A stretch of DNA of 64,000 bases. Source: Streptomyces dysideae (GTDB lineage: Bacteria > Actinomycetota > Actinomycetes > Streptomycetales > Streptomycetaceae). Where the stretch lies: the NCBI RefSeq assembly GCF_001514305.1, contig NZ_KQ949090.1, positions 1 through 64,000 on the forward strand, read 5' to 3'. The stretch's first letter is position 1. Each line of letters opens with the position of its first letter. The position numbers and the translations under genes were made by a program. Shown here one piece after another: positions 41,630-50,564 of this stretch. The notes under the pieces are model-generated. The model did not search any database and was not told the DNA's origin. It saw only the letters and a list, made by a program, of their open reading frames with translations.

Positions 41630-41657
41630 GGGTGCCCTCGCCGGGGTGAGGGCACCC
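41630..41657. terminator. Terminator between convergent genes
   Basis: Perfect 10-bp stem GGGTGCCCTC/GAGGGCACCC between the HIT gene and the membrane protein gene (stop at 41662). Confidence 0.7.
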
Positions 41658-41661
41658 GGAG

Positions 41662-43317
41662 TCACGCGTCGTACACGTCCGCCTTCCTCGGCGTCGGATC
41701 CTGCACAGCCCCACTGAGGAACGCCGACCGCGCCCCGAACTTCTCGGTGTCGACGCCGTTCTCGTCCAGCACCTTGATCGCCGCAGCGTGCACCACCCGC
41801 AGCACCGGCGTGGCCGCCCGCAGTGCGTCGTCGGCCATGAACCGGTGCCGCCACGGCTGGTCCGCCCACGCGTGCCGCAGCCCGAAGGGTTCCGGCAGGG
41901 TTATCGACCCGCCGAGCCAGTTCAGCAGCGGCGGATACCAGGTGATCGGCGCGCGGACCGCCAGCCGTACCACCTCGTCGCTGTTGACCAGCGGAAGCTT
42001 CACCTTGCGGGTCTCCCACGGCTTGAGCGACTTGGTGACCTCCTTGGTCGGCGCCTCCGGCTTTGAGGTGAACAGACCGTTCACCGGGCCCAGCGCATGC
42101 CCGGTGACCTCGATGCGCAGCGTCTCGTGCAGCACGGTCACCGTGATCAGCATCGTGATGATCAACTGGCCGTCCCAGAGCGTCCACTGGACGCCCAGGT
42201 AGTGCCGGTCACCGCTGCCGAACTGCTGCTTGTTGCAGATGTCCTGTATGGCGTGCGACTTGACCTGGTACGCCTCGACGTCCGTGCCCTCCGGCCGGGA
42301 GACCGCACCGGCGCCCTCGGCGATCGGCGTGACGATCCAGTGCCGTATCGAGGCCTTCGGGAAACCGCCGGTGTTCAGCGGACCGCGCTCCAGCATGCGC
42401 AGCTGGTCGTGGATGGAACGGATGACGTCCCAGCTGCGGAACGGGTGGATCTCCCGGTCCGCGTGGGCCGAGACCAGGTCCTCGGCGAGCTGCCAGCTGC
42501 CCCAGCGGGTGCCCATGCCGAGTACGCCCTTGGGACCGGCGTAGAACACGGAGTTGGACTGCTGCTCGGCGCTGAGCTTGGCCAGGGACTGGCGCAGCTG
42601 CTCGGCCGCGGTCTCGCCGGGGCTGCTCGGCACCGCCTCCGGGACCTTCGCGCCGACGCTGCTGCCGGCCAGCAGGCTGTCCCAGCGCTCCCGCAGGTCC
42701 TTCGCCGTGCGCTCGCAGATCTGCTTGGCCACGAACCAGCCGAGTACGGGCGCGACCACACAGGCGCGCGCGTACCAGGCCCAGAATCCGGTGAACGGCA
42801 TGCGGATCAGGAAGATCACGGCCAGCGCGCCCGCCGCGACGAGAAGGGCGGTGGCGAGTGTGCCGGCCCGCTTGTCGTCGCGTTTGGCCATGGTGCTGCG
42901 AAGGATGTAGACGAGCAGCCAGCCGATGAGTCCGGGCAGGAAGATCAGACCGGACAGCACCATGACGATCGACAGGCGGTTGTCGCGCTCCTTGCGGATG
43001 TTGTTCGCCGCCAGGCAGTGCTCGACGACGACCTGTGGCTCGGCGCCGAAGGACTGGATGAGCGGTTTCCGGCCGGGACCGATCATGCGGTCCACCACGG
43101 CACGGGAGAACGCCTCGCCGAGGTTGGGCTCGAACAGCTTGATCCTGCCGTCCTTGACCGCCGACTGGTGCCAGTCGTTGTCGGCCTTCTTGATGTCCTG
43201 GACCTTGTTGTCCCGATAGGCCGCCGAGGCCAGCGCGAACGTCGCCGTCTGTCCCTCGTGGCCCGTTCGCGGCACCTGCGGACCGAAGATGTCCGCGTAA
43301 CCGCTGTCAACGGTCAT
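41662..43317 (-). CDS. Membrane protein of unknown function
   Basis: 551 aa, ATG 43317 with GGGGGCGGGA upstream. The soluble N-terminal ~110 residues (YADIFGPQVPRTGHEGQ, HCLAANNIRKERDN) precede a membrane hairpin (SIVMVLSGLIFLPGLIGWLL and ATALLVAAGALAVIFLI) and a third segment. A long C-terminal soluble part contains HADREIHPFRSWDVIRSIHD and YLGVQWTLWDGQLIITMLIT. No recognised domain. The gene precedes (minus strand) nothing co-transcribed nearby except the EF-G-like gene upstream. Confidence 0.7.
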   Translation of the reverse strand: MTVDSGYADIFGPQVPRTGHEGQTATFALASAAYRDNKVQDIKKADNDWHQSAVKDGRIKLFEPNLGEAFSRAVVDRMIGPGRKPLIQSFGAEPQVVVEHCLAANNIRKERDNRLSIVMVLSGLIFLPGLIGWLLVYILRSTMAKRDDKRAGTLATALLVAAGALAVIFLIRMPFTGFWAWYARACVVAPVLGWFVAKQICERTAKDLRERWDSLLAGSSVGAKVPEAVPSSPGETAAEQLRQSLAKLSAEQQSNSVFYAGPKGVLGMGTRWGSWQLAEDLVSAHADREIHPFRSWDVIRSIHDQLRMLERGPLNTGGFPKASIRHWIVTPIAEGAGAVSRPEGTDVEAYQVKSHAIQDICNKQQFGSGDRHYLGVQWTLWDGQLIITMLITVTVLHETLRIEVTGHALGPVNGLFTSKPEAPTKEVTKSLKPWETRKVKLPLVNSDEVVRLAVRAPITWYPPLLNWLGGSITLPEPFGLRHAWADQPWRHRFMADDALRAATPVLRVVHAAAIKVLDENGVDTEKFGARSAFLSGAVQDPTPRKADVYDA

Positions 43318-43384
43318 TCCCGCCCCCGATCGCCGCCGCTCCTGCTCCTGCGGCTTTCCCGACTTCCTTGCTTCGCACACCTGT

Positions 43385-43398
43385 TGATCAAGTGATCA
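43385..43398. promoter_or_regulatory. Palindrome TGATCAagTGATCA, possible operator
   Basis: A 6-bp palindrome repeated with 2-nt spacer, 68 bp upstream of the membrane protein start. Could be an operator; no regulator known. Confidence 0.3.
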
Positions 43399-43480
43399 GC
43401 GTATCCGCCGCCACCGACATTCGTCGGCGGACGGCCGAAGCCGCCCGCCGACGCGGAGGGGAGCGTTCCACAAAAGCCAC

Positions 43481-43500
43481 TTGGTGGCGCCCGGCGCCAA
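43481..43500 (-). terminator. Terminator after the EF-G-like gene
   Basis: GTTGGCGCC/GGCGCCACC-type hairpin directly after the stop, followed on the minus strand by a short T-run (CTTTTG). Confidence 0.5.
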
Positions 43501-45708
43501 CTACGAGGCGTCGCGCGCCTCTTCACGGATCCTTTCGGCGATCTGCGGCGGCATCGGCTCGTGCCGCGCGTACGAACGGCTGAAGCGTGCGGTGCCGTGC
43601 GACAGGGACCGCAGGTCGACGGTGTACCGGCCGATCTCGATCTCGGGCACCTCGGCCTTGATGAGCGTGCGGCCGCCGCTGGTCTGCTCGGTGCCCAGGA
43701 CGCGGCCGCGCCGCCCGGACAGGTCACTCATCACGGCGCCCACGTAGTCGTCGCCGACCAGGACGCTCACCTCGGCCACCGGCTCCAGCAGATGGATCCT
43801 CGTGTCGGCCGCGGCCTCCCGCAGCGCGAGCGCGCCGGCCGTCTGGAACGCGGCGTCGGAGGAGTCCACCGAGTGCGCCTTGCCGTCGAGCAGCGTGACC
43901 CGGATGTCGATCAGCGGATGGCCCGCCGCGACTCCCTTGGCGGCCTGGGCCCTGACGCCCTTCTCGACCGAGGGGATGAACTGGCGTGGCACCGCGCCGC
44001 CGACGACCTTGTCCACGAACTCGATGCCCGAGCCGCCCGGCAGCGGCTCCACCTCGATCTCGCAGATGGCGTACTGGCCGTGTCCGCCGGACTGCTTCAC
44101 ATGCCGGCCGCGGCCGCCGGACTTGTCCGCGAACGTCTCCCGGAGGGAGACCTTGTGCGGCACGACGTCGACCTGGACGCCGTAGCGGCTGCGCAGCCGC
44201 TCCAGCGCGACGTCGGCGTGCGCCTCGCCCAGGCACCACAGGACCACCTGATGGGTGTCCTGGTTCTGTTCGAGCCGCATCGTCGGGTCCTCGGCGACCA
44301 GCCGGGACAGGCCCTGCGACAGCTTGTCCTCGTCCGCCTTGCTGTGCGCCTGGATGGCGAGCGGCAGCAGCGGGTCGGGCATCTGCCAGGGCTCCATCAG
44401 GAGCGGGTCGTCCTTCGCGGACAGGGTGTCGCCGGTCTCGGCGCGGTTCAGCTTCGCCACGCACGCGAGGTCGCCCGCGATGGCGTGGGTGAGCACCCGC
44501 TGCTGCTTGCCGAACGGCCTCGACAGGGCGCCGATCCGCTCGTCTGCTTCGTGGAGGGCACGGTCCTCGTGCCCGCGGTCCGCGAGCCCGTGCCCGGAGA
44601 CGTGCACCGTCTCGTCGGGGCGCAGGGTGCCGGAGAAGACCCGGACCAGCGAGACCCGGCCGACGTACGGGTCGGAGGCCGTCTTCACGACCTCGGCGAC
44701 CAGCGGCCCGTTCGGATCGCACAGCTTCAGCTCGCGCGGCTTGCCGTCGACCGTGGTGACCCGGGGTGCCTCGCGTTCCAGCGGGGTCGGGAAGCCGCGG
44801 GTGACCAGCTCCAGCAGCTCGATGGTGCCGAGCCCCTGGCGGGAGCCCTCGGCCGCGGGCGCGGCGGCCAGGACCGGGAAGAAGACGCCGTGTGCCACGG
44901 CTCGCTCCAGGTCCTCGATCAGCGTCTTGACGTCGACCTGCTCGCCGCCGAGGTAGCGGTCCATGAGGGTCTCGTCCTCGCTCTCCGCGATGATCCCCTC
45001 GATCAGCCGGTTGCGGGCCTCCTCGATCAGCGGCAGCTGGTCCTCGCCCGGTTCGGACTCCTTGCGCTCACCGGAGGAGTAGTCGAACAGCTTCTGCGAG
45101 AGCAGCCCGATCAGCCCGGTCACGGGCGCGTGCCCGTCGGGGCCCTGCGGGCCGTGCAACGGCAGATACAGCGGGAGCACGGCGTCGGGGTCGTCCGAGC
45201 CGAAGGCCTCCGCGCAGATCCGCGCCATCTCGTCGTAGTCCGCCCTGGCCGCCTCCAGATGCGTGACGACGATCGCGCGCGGCATGCCGACGGCCGCGCA
45301 CTCCTCCCACACCATGCGGGTCGAGCCGTCCACGCCGTCGGACGCCGAGACGACGAAGAGGGCCGCGTCCGCCGCTCGCAGACCGGCCCTCAGTTCCCCG
45401 ACGAAGTCGGCGTATCCGGGGGTGTCGAGGAGGTTGACCTTGATGCCGTCCCATTCGACCGGCACCAGGGAGAGCTGTACCGAGCGTTGCTGCCGGTGCT
45501 CGATGTCGTCGTAGTCCGAGACGGTGCCGCCGTCCTCCACCCGGCCCGCCCGGTTCACCGCTCCCGCCGTCAGCGCGAGAGCCTCCACCAGAGTCGTCTT
45601 GCCCGATCCGCTGTGGCCGACCAGCACCACATTCCGTACGGACGCGGGGTGGTCGGCCGCTGTAGCCCTGCCGGCGGCTCCGGGGTGTGCGTTCGCCTTG
45701 TCGCCCAT
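43501..45708 (-). CDS. Elongation factor G-like GTPase (EF-G2 type)
   Basis: 735 aa, ATG 45708 with GGAGGCAGG upstream. EF-G architecture: G domain ~20-280, domain II ~310-400, then III-V. P-loop VGHSGSGKTTLVEAL, G3 NLLDTPGYADFVGELR. At the G4 position the usual NKxD is replaced by VTHLEAARADYDEM, so guanine specificity may differ. C-terminal regions LSGRRGRVLGTE and VPEIEIGRYTVDLRSLSHG are EF-G-like. These paralogues accompany, and do not replace, the main fusA; function not established. Divergent from pgsA. Confidence 0.85.
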   Translation of the reverse strand: MGDKANAHPGAAGRATAADHPASVRNVVLVGHSGSGKTTLVEALALTAGAVNRAGRVEDGGTVSDYDDIEHRQQRSVQLSLVPVEWDGIKVNLLDTPGYADFVGELRAGLRAADAALFVVSASDGVDGSTRMVWEECAAVGMPRAIVVTHLEAARADYDEMARICAEAFGSDDPDAVLPLYLPLHGPQGPDGHAPVTGLIGLLSQKLFDYSSGERKESEPGEDQLPLIEEARNRLIEGIIAESEDETLMDRYLGGEQVDVKTLIEDLERAVAHGVFFPVLAAAPAAEGSRQGLGTIELLELVTRGFPTPLEREAPRVTTVDGKPRELKLCDPNGPLVAEVVKTASDPYVGRVSLVRVFSGTLRPDETVHVSGHGLADRGHEDRALHEADERIGALSRPFGKQQRVLTHAIAGDLACVAKLNRAETGDTLSAKDDPLLMEPWQMPDPLLPLAIQAHSKADEDKLSQGLSRLVAEDPTMRLEQNQDTHQVVLWCLGEAHADVALERLRSRYGVQVDVVPHKVSLRETFADKSGGRGRHVKQSGGHGQYAICEIEVEPLPGGSGIEFVDKVVGGAVPRQFIPSVEKGVRAQAAKGVAAGHPLIDIRVTLLDGKAHSVDSSDAAFQTAGALALREAAADTRIHLLEPVAEVSVLVGDDYVGAVMSDLSGRRGRVLGTEQTSGGRTLIKAEVPEIEIGRYTVDLRSLSHGTARFSRSYARHEPMPPQIAERIREEARDAS

Positions 45709-46015
45709 GATCCTGCCTCCCGTGCACGGTGAGGTCACTGTGGGCGCGGACGTACGGATCCGCGTGCGGTGGCGGCTCCGGTGACGCCCGCGGTTCTTCG
45801 AGCTTTCCACTCCCGTCACGGTGCGTCCATACGGCGGACGTGATCGTGCCCGCCCGGCTGGGCCGGGCGGCCCGCGACCGGGCCGTGACCCGTATGCCGT
45901 CGGGCCATGACATGTGCGCCGGGTGCCCGGCCGTCAGCCACGCGCGCGCGTGGCTACGATGGGCCAGCCGGTGGCCAGCAGGGGCCGCGCGGCGACACCG
46001 ACCCTCGGGAAGGCC
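45709..46015. other. 307-bp divergent region, EF-G-like / pgsA
   Basis: No gene. Contains a perfect palindrome GCCACGCGCGCGCGTGGC (45937-45954) directly followed by TACGAT (45955-45960), a plausible -10 box of the pgsA operon 56 nt before its start. The remainder is featureless. Confidence 0.45.
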
Positions 46016-46690
46016 ATGCTGAACAAGTACGCGCGTGCATTCTTCACGCGTGTCCTCACACCGTTCGCCGCGTTTCTCATCCGGCGGGGCGTGAGCCCCG
46101 ACACGGTCACTCTCATCGGTACCGCCGGTGTGGTCGCGGGCGCGCTGGTCTTCTACCCCATGGGGGAGTTCTTCTGGGGCACGGTCGTGATCACGCTGTT
46201 CGTGTTCTCCGACCTCGTCGACGGCAACATGGCGCGCCAGCTCGGCCGCTCCAGCCGTTGGGGCGCCTTCCTGGACTCCACGCTCGACCGGGTCGCCGAC
46301 GGCGCGATCTTCGGCGGGTTCATCCTCTGGTACGCCGGTGGCGGCGACGACCTCGTCCTGTGCGCCGTCTCGATCTTCTGCCTGGCCAGCGGCCAGGTGG
46401 TGTCGTACACCAAGGCACGTGGCGAATCGATCGGCCTGCCGGTCGCCGTCAACGGCCTCGTGGAGCGGGCCGAGCGGCTGGTGATCTCCCTGGTCGCGGC
46501 CGGGCTCGCGGGCCTGCACGCGTTCGGTGTGCCGGGCATCCAGTACCTGCTGCCCGTCGCGCTGTGGATCGTCGCGGTCGGCAGCCTGGTCACGCTGATC
46601 CAGCGTGTCGTCACCGTCCGCCGGGAGTCGGCGGAGGCGGAGGCCGCGGCGGACCGGCCGGAGACCCAGGGGAGTGAGGCGGCGAAGTGA
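46016..46690 (+). CDS. pgsA: Phosphatidylinositol phosphate synthase (CDP-alcohol phosphatidyltransferase)
   Basis: 224 aa from ATG 46016. Joins CDP-diacylglycerol and inositol-1-phosphate, the first step to phosphatidylinositol in actinobacteria. The signature D-x2-DG-x2-AR-x8-G-x3-D-x3-D is complete (Asp 66, 69, 87, 91). About six membrane segments; C-terminal tail acidic. Coupled to patA (4-bp overlap) and pimA, giving a phosphatidylinositol-mannoside operon. A phosphatidylglycerol synthase is less likely because of these partners. Confidence 0.9.
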   Translation: MLNKYARAFFTRVLTPFAAFLIRRGVSPDTVTLIGTAGVVAGALVFYPMGEFFWGTVVITLFVFSDLVDGNMARQLGRSSRWGAFLDSTLDRVADGAIFGGFILWYAGGGDDLVLCAVSIFCLASGQVVSYTKARGESIGLPVAVNGLVERAERLVISLVAAGLAGLHAFGVPGIQYLLPVALWIVAVGSLVTLIQRVVTVRRESAEAEAAADRPETQGSEAAK

Positions 46691-47607
46691 GCGCCCAGGA
46701 GCGCCTTACGGACGCGCTGTACGGCCTGGGCTGGGGCACCGTGAAGAAGCTCCCCGAACCGGTCGCCGTACGGCTCGGCCGGGCCATCGCCGACCTCGCC
46801 TGGAAGCGCCGTGGTAAGGGCGTCCAGCGGCTGGAGAGCAACTACGCGCGCGTGCTGCCCGACGCGACCCCGGAGCGCCTCGCCGAGCTCTCACGCGCGG
46901 GCATGCGCTCGTATCTGCGCTACTGGATGGAGTCCTTCCGGCTGCCCGCCTGGAGCGCCGAGCGCATCAGGGGCGGCTTCGTCGCGAAGGACCTGCACCA
47001 TCTGACCGACGGCCTGGCCTCCGGCCGGGGCGTCATCCTCGCGCTGCCGCACATGGCCAACTGGGACCTCGCCGGCGCGTGGGTCACCACCAAGCTCCAG
47101 ACGCCGTTCACCACGGTCGCCGAGCGCCTCAAGCCCGAGACGCTCTACGACCGCTTCGTCGCCTACCGCGAGGGCCTCGGCATGGAGGTCCTGCCGCACA
47201 GCGGCGGCACCGCCTTCGGCACGCTGGCCCGGCGGCTCCGTGACGGCGGCCTGGTCTGCCTGGTCGCCGAGCGCGACCTGTCCGCCGCCGGCGTCGAGGT
47301 CGAGTTCTTCGGCGAGGCCACCCGGATGCCCGCGGGACCCGCTCTGCTGGCCCAGCAGACCGGTGCGCTGCTGCTCCCGGTGACGCTCTGGTACGACGAC
47401 TCGCCCACCATGAGGGGGCGTGTCCATCCTCCGGTCGAGGTACCCGAGGCAGGTACCCGGGCCGAGAAGACGTCTGTCATGACACAGGCGCTGGCCGATG
47501 CCTTCGCCACGGGGATCGCCGACCACCCGGAGGACTGGCACATGCTGCAGCGCTTGTGGCTCAAGGATCTCGATCCCGCGCGTCCTCCCGCCGGGGGGAC
47601 CGCGTGA
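46687..47607 (+). CDS. patA: Phosphatidylinositol mannoside acyltransferase
   Basis: 306 aa, GTG overlapping pgsA stop. Lauroyl-type acyltransferase fold; in mycobacteria PatA puts palmitate on the mannose of PIM. Catalytic HX4D is ALPHMANWDLAG (His ~118, Asp ~123), then FTTVAERLKPETLYDRF, and CLVAERDLSAAGVEVEFFG. No long hydrophobic segment; peripheral membrane. Overlaps pimA by 4 bp. Confidence 0.88.
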   Translation: MSAQERLTDALYGLGWGTVKKLPEPVAVRLGRAIADLAWKRRGKGVQRLESNYARVLPDATPERLAELSRAGMRSYLRYWMESFRLPAWSAERIRGGFVAKDLHHLTDGLASGRGVILALPHMANWDLAGAWVTTKLQTPFTTVAERLKPETLYDRFVAYREGLGMEVLPHSGGTAFGTLARRLRDGGLVCLVAERDLSAAGVEVEFFGEATRMPAGPALLAQQTGALLLPVTLWYDDSPTMRGRVHPPVEVPEAGTRAEKTSVMTQALADAFATGIADHPEDWHMLQRLWLKDLDPARPPAGGTA

Positions 47608-48773
47608 GGATCGGCATCGTCTGCCCGTACTCCTGGGACGTGCCGGGCGGCGTCCAGTTCCACATCCGCGACCTCGCCGAGTACTTCATCCGCCTCGGCC
47701 ACCAGGTGTCCGTCCTCGCCCCTGCCGACGACGACACCCCGCTCCCGCCGTACGTCGTCTCGGCCGGCCGGGCGGTCCCGGTGCCGTACAACGGCTCGGT
47801 GGCCCGCCTGAACTTCGGCTTCCTGAGCGCCGCCCGGGTGCGCCGCTGGCTGCACGACGGCGAGTTCGACGTCATCCACATCCACGAGCCGACGTCGCCC
47901 TCGCTGGGCCTGCTGACCTGCTGGGCCGCGCAGGGCCCGATCGTGGCCACCTTCCACACCTCGAACCCGCGCTCCCGGGCGATGATCGCCGCGTACTCGA
48001 TCCTTCAGGCCGCCCTGGAGAAGATCAGCGCGCGCATCGCGGTGAGCGAGTACGCCCGCCGCACGCTGGTCGAACACCTCGGCGGCGACGCGGTCGTCAT
48101 CCCCAACGGTGTCGACGTCGACTTCTTCGCCAAGGCGGATCCCAAGCCCGAGTGGCAGGGCGACACGATCGGCTTCATCGGCCGCATCGACGAACCCCGC
48201 AAGGGCCTGCCGGTGCTGATGAAGGCCCTCCCGAAGATCCTCGCGGCCCGCCCGCAGACCCGGCTGCTGGTGGCCGGCCGCGGCGACGAGGAGGAGGCGG
48301 TGGAGAGCCTGCCCGAGGAACTGCGCGCGCGCGTGGAGTTCCTCGGCATGGTCAGCGACGAGGACAAGGCGCGCTTCCTGCGCAGCGTCGACCTGTACGT
48401 GGCCCCCAACACCGGCGGCGAGAGCTTCGGGATCATCCTGGTCGAGGCGATGTCGGCGGGGGCACCGGTGCTGGCCTCGGACCTGGACGCCTTCGCGCAG
48501 GTGCTGGACCAGGGCGCGGCGGGCGAACTGTTCGCCAACGAGGACGCGGACGCGCTCGCCGAGGCGGCGGTACGGCTCCTGGAGGACCCGGCCCGCCGCA
48601 CGGAACTGCGCGAGCGCGGCAGCACGCACGTACGCCGGTTCGACTGGTCGACGGTCGGCGAGGACATCCTCTCCGTGTACGAGACGGTGACGGCGGGCGC
48701 GGCGGCGGTGGCAGCGGCGGACGACGAGCGGCCGGCGGGTCTGCGGGCACGGTTGGGGCTGGCACGGGACTGA
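47604..48773 (+). CDS. pimA: Phosphatidylinositol alpha-mannosyltransferase
   Basis: 389 aa, GTG overlap with patA. GT4-family GT-B enzyme transferring mannose from GDP-mannose to phosphatidylinositol. N-terminal domain: RIGIVCPYSWDVPGGVQFHI with the PGGVQ donor/acceptor loop, and HIHEPTSPSLGL. C-terminal domain: IGFIGRIDEPRKGLPVLMKA, and ESFGIILVEAMSAG with the catalytic E-x7-E. Low-complexity Ala-rich end. Third gene of the pgsA-patA-pimA operon. Confidence 0.92.
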   Translation: MRIGIVCPYSWDVPGGVQFHIRDLAEYFIRLGHQVSVLAPADDDTPLPPYVVSAGRAVPVPYNGSVARLNFGFLSAARVRRWLHDGEFDVIHIHEPTSPSLGLLTCWAAQGPIVATFHTSNPRSRAMIAAYSILQAALEKISARIAVSEYARRTLVEHLGGDAVVIPNGVDVDFFAKADPKPEWQGDTIGFIGRIDEPRKGLPVLMKALPKILAARPQTRLLVAGRGDEEEAVESLPEELRARVEFLGMVSDEDKARFLRSVDLYVAPNTGGESFGIILVEAMSAGAPVLASDLDAFAQVLDQGAAGELFANEDADALAEAAVRLLEDPARRTELRERGSTHVRRFDWSTVGEDILSVYETVTAGAAAVAAADDERPAGLRARLGLARD

Positions 48774-48833
48774 CGGAGCAGGGGCGCCTCTTTCGTGCCC
48801 TACCCCTGCTTCTCGACGCCGGTCCAGGCAATC

Positions 48834-48906
48834 TCAGCCCGCCCGGCGTTTTGAGGACGAGGCCGTTCAGGCCGAAGCGGGGGTCTGGGGGCGGCAGCCC
48901 CCGGAG
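48834..48906. repeat. Streptomyces intergenic repeat (GAGGACGAGGCCGTTCAGGC type)
   Basis: Contains GGCGTTTTGAGGACGAGGCC, GTTCAGGCCGAAGCGGGGGT and a GGGGGCGGCAGCCCCC hairpin. I recognise this as a recurrent Streptomyces intergenic sequence. It lies between pimA and the next gene. Confidence 0.6.
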
Positions 48907-48977
48907 ACGGCGGCCACACCAACGCCCCGCACGACACCCGGCCACCCCAGCGGAGCGCCCCGGTAGCCTTGCCGCCC

Positions 48978-49520
48978 GTGACCGCAACCCTCATCTGGAT
49001 CCTCGTCGCGCTCATCGCGATCGGCCTCTACCTCAGCTGGACCGCGGGCCGCCTCGACCGGCTGCACGCCCGGATCGACGCGGCACGGGCCGCGCTGGAC
49101 GCGCAGTTGCTGCGCCGCGCCTCGGTGACCCAGGAACTGGCCACCTCGGGCGTACTCGATCCGGCCGCCTCGATCGTCCTGTACGAGGCCGCGCACGCCG
49201 CCAGGCAGGCAGAGGATGAGCAGCGGGAGGTCGCCGAGAGCGACCTGAGCCAGGCCCTGCGGGCGGTGTTCGCCGAGTCCGCGCAGGTGGAGGCCGTAGG
49301 CGAGGCACCCGGGGGCGAGGAGGCCGCCCGCGAACTGACCGAGGCGGTCCGCCGAGTACCGATGGCCCGGCGCTTCCACAACGACGCCGTACGCGCGGCC
49401 CGGGCCCTGCGGCGGCACCGCAAGGTGCGCTGGTTCCGGCTGGCCGGACACGCGCCGTTCCCGATGGCCTTCGAGATGGACGACGAACCGCCGGCCGCCC
49501 TCGGGGACCGCGCGGCCTAG
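48978..49520 (+). CDS. Single-pass membrane protein, LemA-like layout
   Basis: 180 aa, GTG 48978. One N-terminal helix (ATLIWILVALIAIGLYLSWT) then a long alpha-helical cytoplasmic region with LDRLHARIDAARAALDAQLLRR, an arrangement like LemA. No enzyme motif. Homologues lie between pimA and pdxS in Streptomyces; function unknown. TAGCCT at 48964-48969 could be a -10 box for a near-leaderless transcript. Confidence 0.72.
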   Translation: MTATLIWILVALIAIGLYLSWTAGRLDRLHARIDAARAALDAQLLRRASVTQELATSGVLDPAASIVLYEAAHAARQAEDEQREVAESDLSQALRAVFAESAQVEAVGEAPGGEEAARELTEAVRRVPMARRFHNDAVRAARALRRHRKVRWFRLAGHAPFPMAFEMDDEPPAALGDRAA

Positions 49521-49645
49521 GCACCGTGCGGAGGGGCGCGCCCCGAAAACGATCCACCGCCTCCCCATTGGCCCTTGAAGTGGCCCCCATCTCTCCCGTT
49601 TCCTCAAGGCTGCAGAAACCCTCTTTCACTTCAGTGAGGTCACCC

Positions 49646-50557
49646 GTGTCCAGCACGCTCTCCGAAAACCAGACCCCCGAGACCGGCACCGCGCGCGTGA
49701 AGCGCGGCATGGCCGAGCAGCTCAAGGGCGGCGTGATCATGGACGTCGTCACGCCGGAGCAGGCGAAGATCGCCGAGGATGCGGGCGCCGTCGCCGTCAT
49801 GGCCCTGGAGCGGGTCCCCGCCGACATCCGCAAGGACGGCGGCGTCGCCCGGATGTCCGACCCGGACATGATCGAAGGCATCATCGACGCCGTCTCGATC
49901 CCGGTCATGGCCAAGTCCCGTATCGGCCACTTCGTCGAGGCCCAGGTCCTGCAGTCCCTCGGCGTCGACTACATCGACGAGTCCGAGGTCCTCACCCCGG
50001 CCGACGAGGTCAACCACTCCGACAAGTGGGCGTTCACCACCCCCTTCGTCTGCGGTGCCACCAACCTCGGTGAGGCCCTGCGCCGTATCGCCGAGGGCGC
50101 CGCCATGATCCGCTCCAAGGGCGAGGCCGGCACCGGCAACGTCGTCGAGGCCGTCCGCCACCTGCGCCAGATCAAGAACGAGATCGCCAAGCTGCGCGGC
50201 TTCGACAACAACGAGCTGTACGCCGCGGCCAAGGAGCTGCGCGCCCCGTACGAGCTCGTCAGGGAGGTCTCCGAGCTCGGCAAGCTCCCGGTGGTCCTGT
50301 TCTCCGCGGGTGGCGTCGCCACCCCCGCCGACGCGGCCCTGATGCGCCAGCTCGGCGCCGAGGGCGTGTTCGTCGGCTCCGGCATCTTCAAGTCCGGCGA
50401 CCCGGCCAAGCGCGCCGCCGCCATCGTCAAGGCGACCACCTTCTACGACGACCCGAAGATCATCGCGGACGCGTCCCGCAACCTCGGCGAGGCCATGGTC
50501 GGCATCAACTGCGACACCCTCCCCGAGGCCGAGCGCTACGCCAACCGCGGCTGGTAA
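49646..50557 (+). CDS. pdxS: Pyridoxal 5'-phosphate synthase subunit PdxS
   Basis: 303 aa from GTG 49646 (GTG 49634 in frame; GAGGT lies between). TIM-barrel synthase that assembles PLP from ribose 5-phosphate, glyceraldehyde 3-phosphate and ammonia from PdxT. Catalytic lysine in IPVMAKSRIGHFVEAQ, phosphate loop EAGTGNVVEAVRH, and FSAGGVATPADAALMRQLGA. Full length. pdxT follows 7 bp later. Confidence 0.95.
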   Translation: MSSTLSENQTPETGTARVKRGMAEQLKGGVIMDVVTPEQAKIAEDAGAVAVMALERVPADIRKDGGVARMSDPDMIEGIIDAVSIPVMAKSRIGHFVEAQVLQSLGVDYIDESEVLTPADEVNHSDKWAFTTPFVCGATNLGEALRRIAEGAAMIRSKGEAGTGNVVEAVRHLRQIKNEIAKLRGFDNNELYAAAKELRAPYELVREVSELGKLPVVLFSAGGVATPADAALMRQLGAEGVFVGSGIFKSGDPAKRAAAIVKATTFYDDPKIIADASRNLGEAMVGINCDTLPEAERYANRGW

Positions 50558-50564
50558 CCACCTC

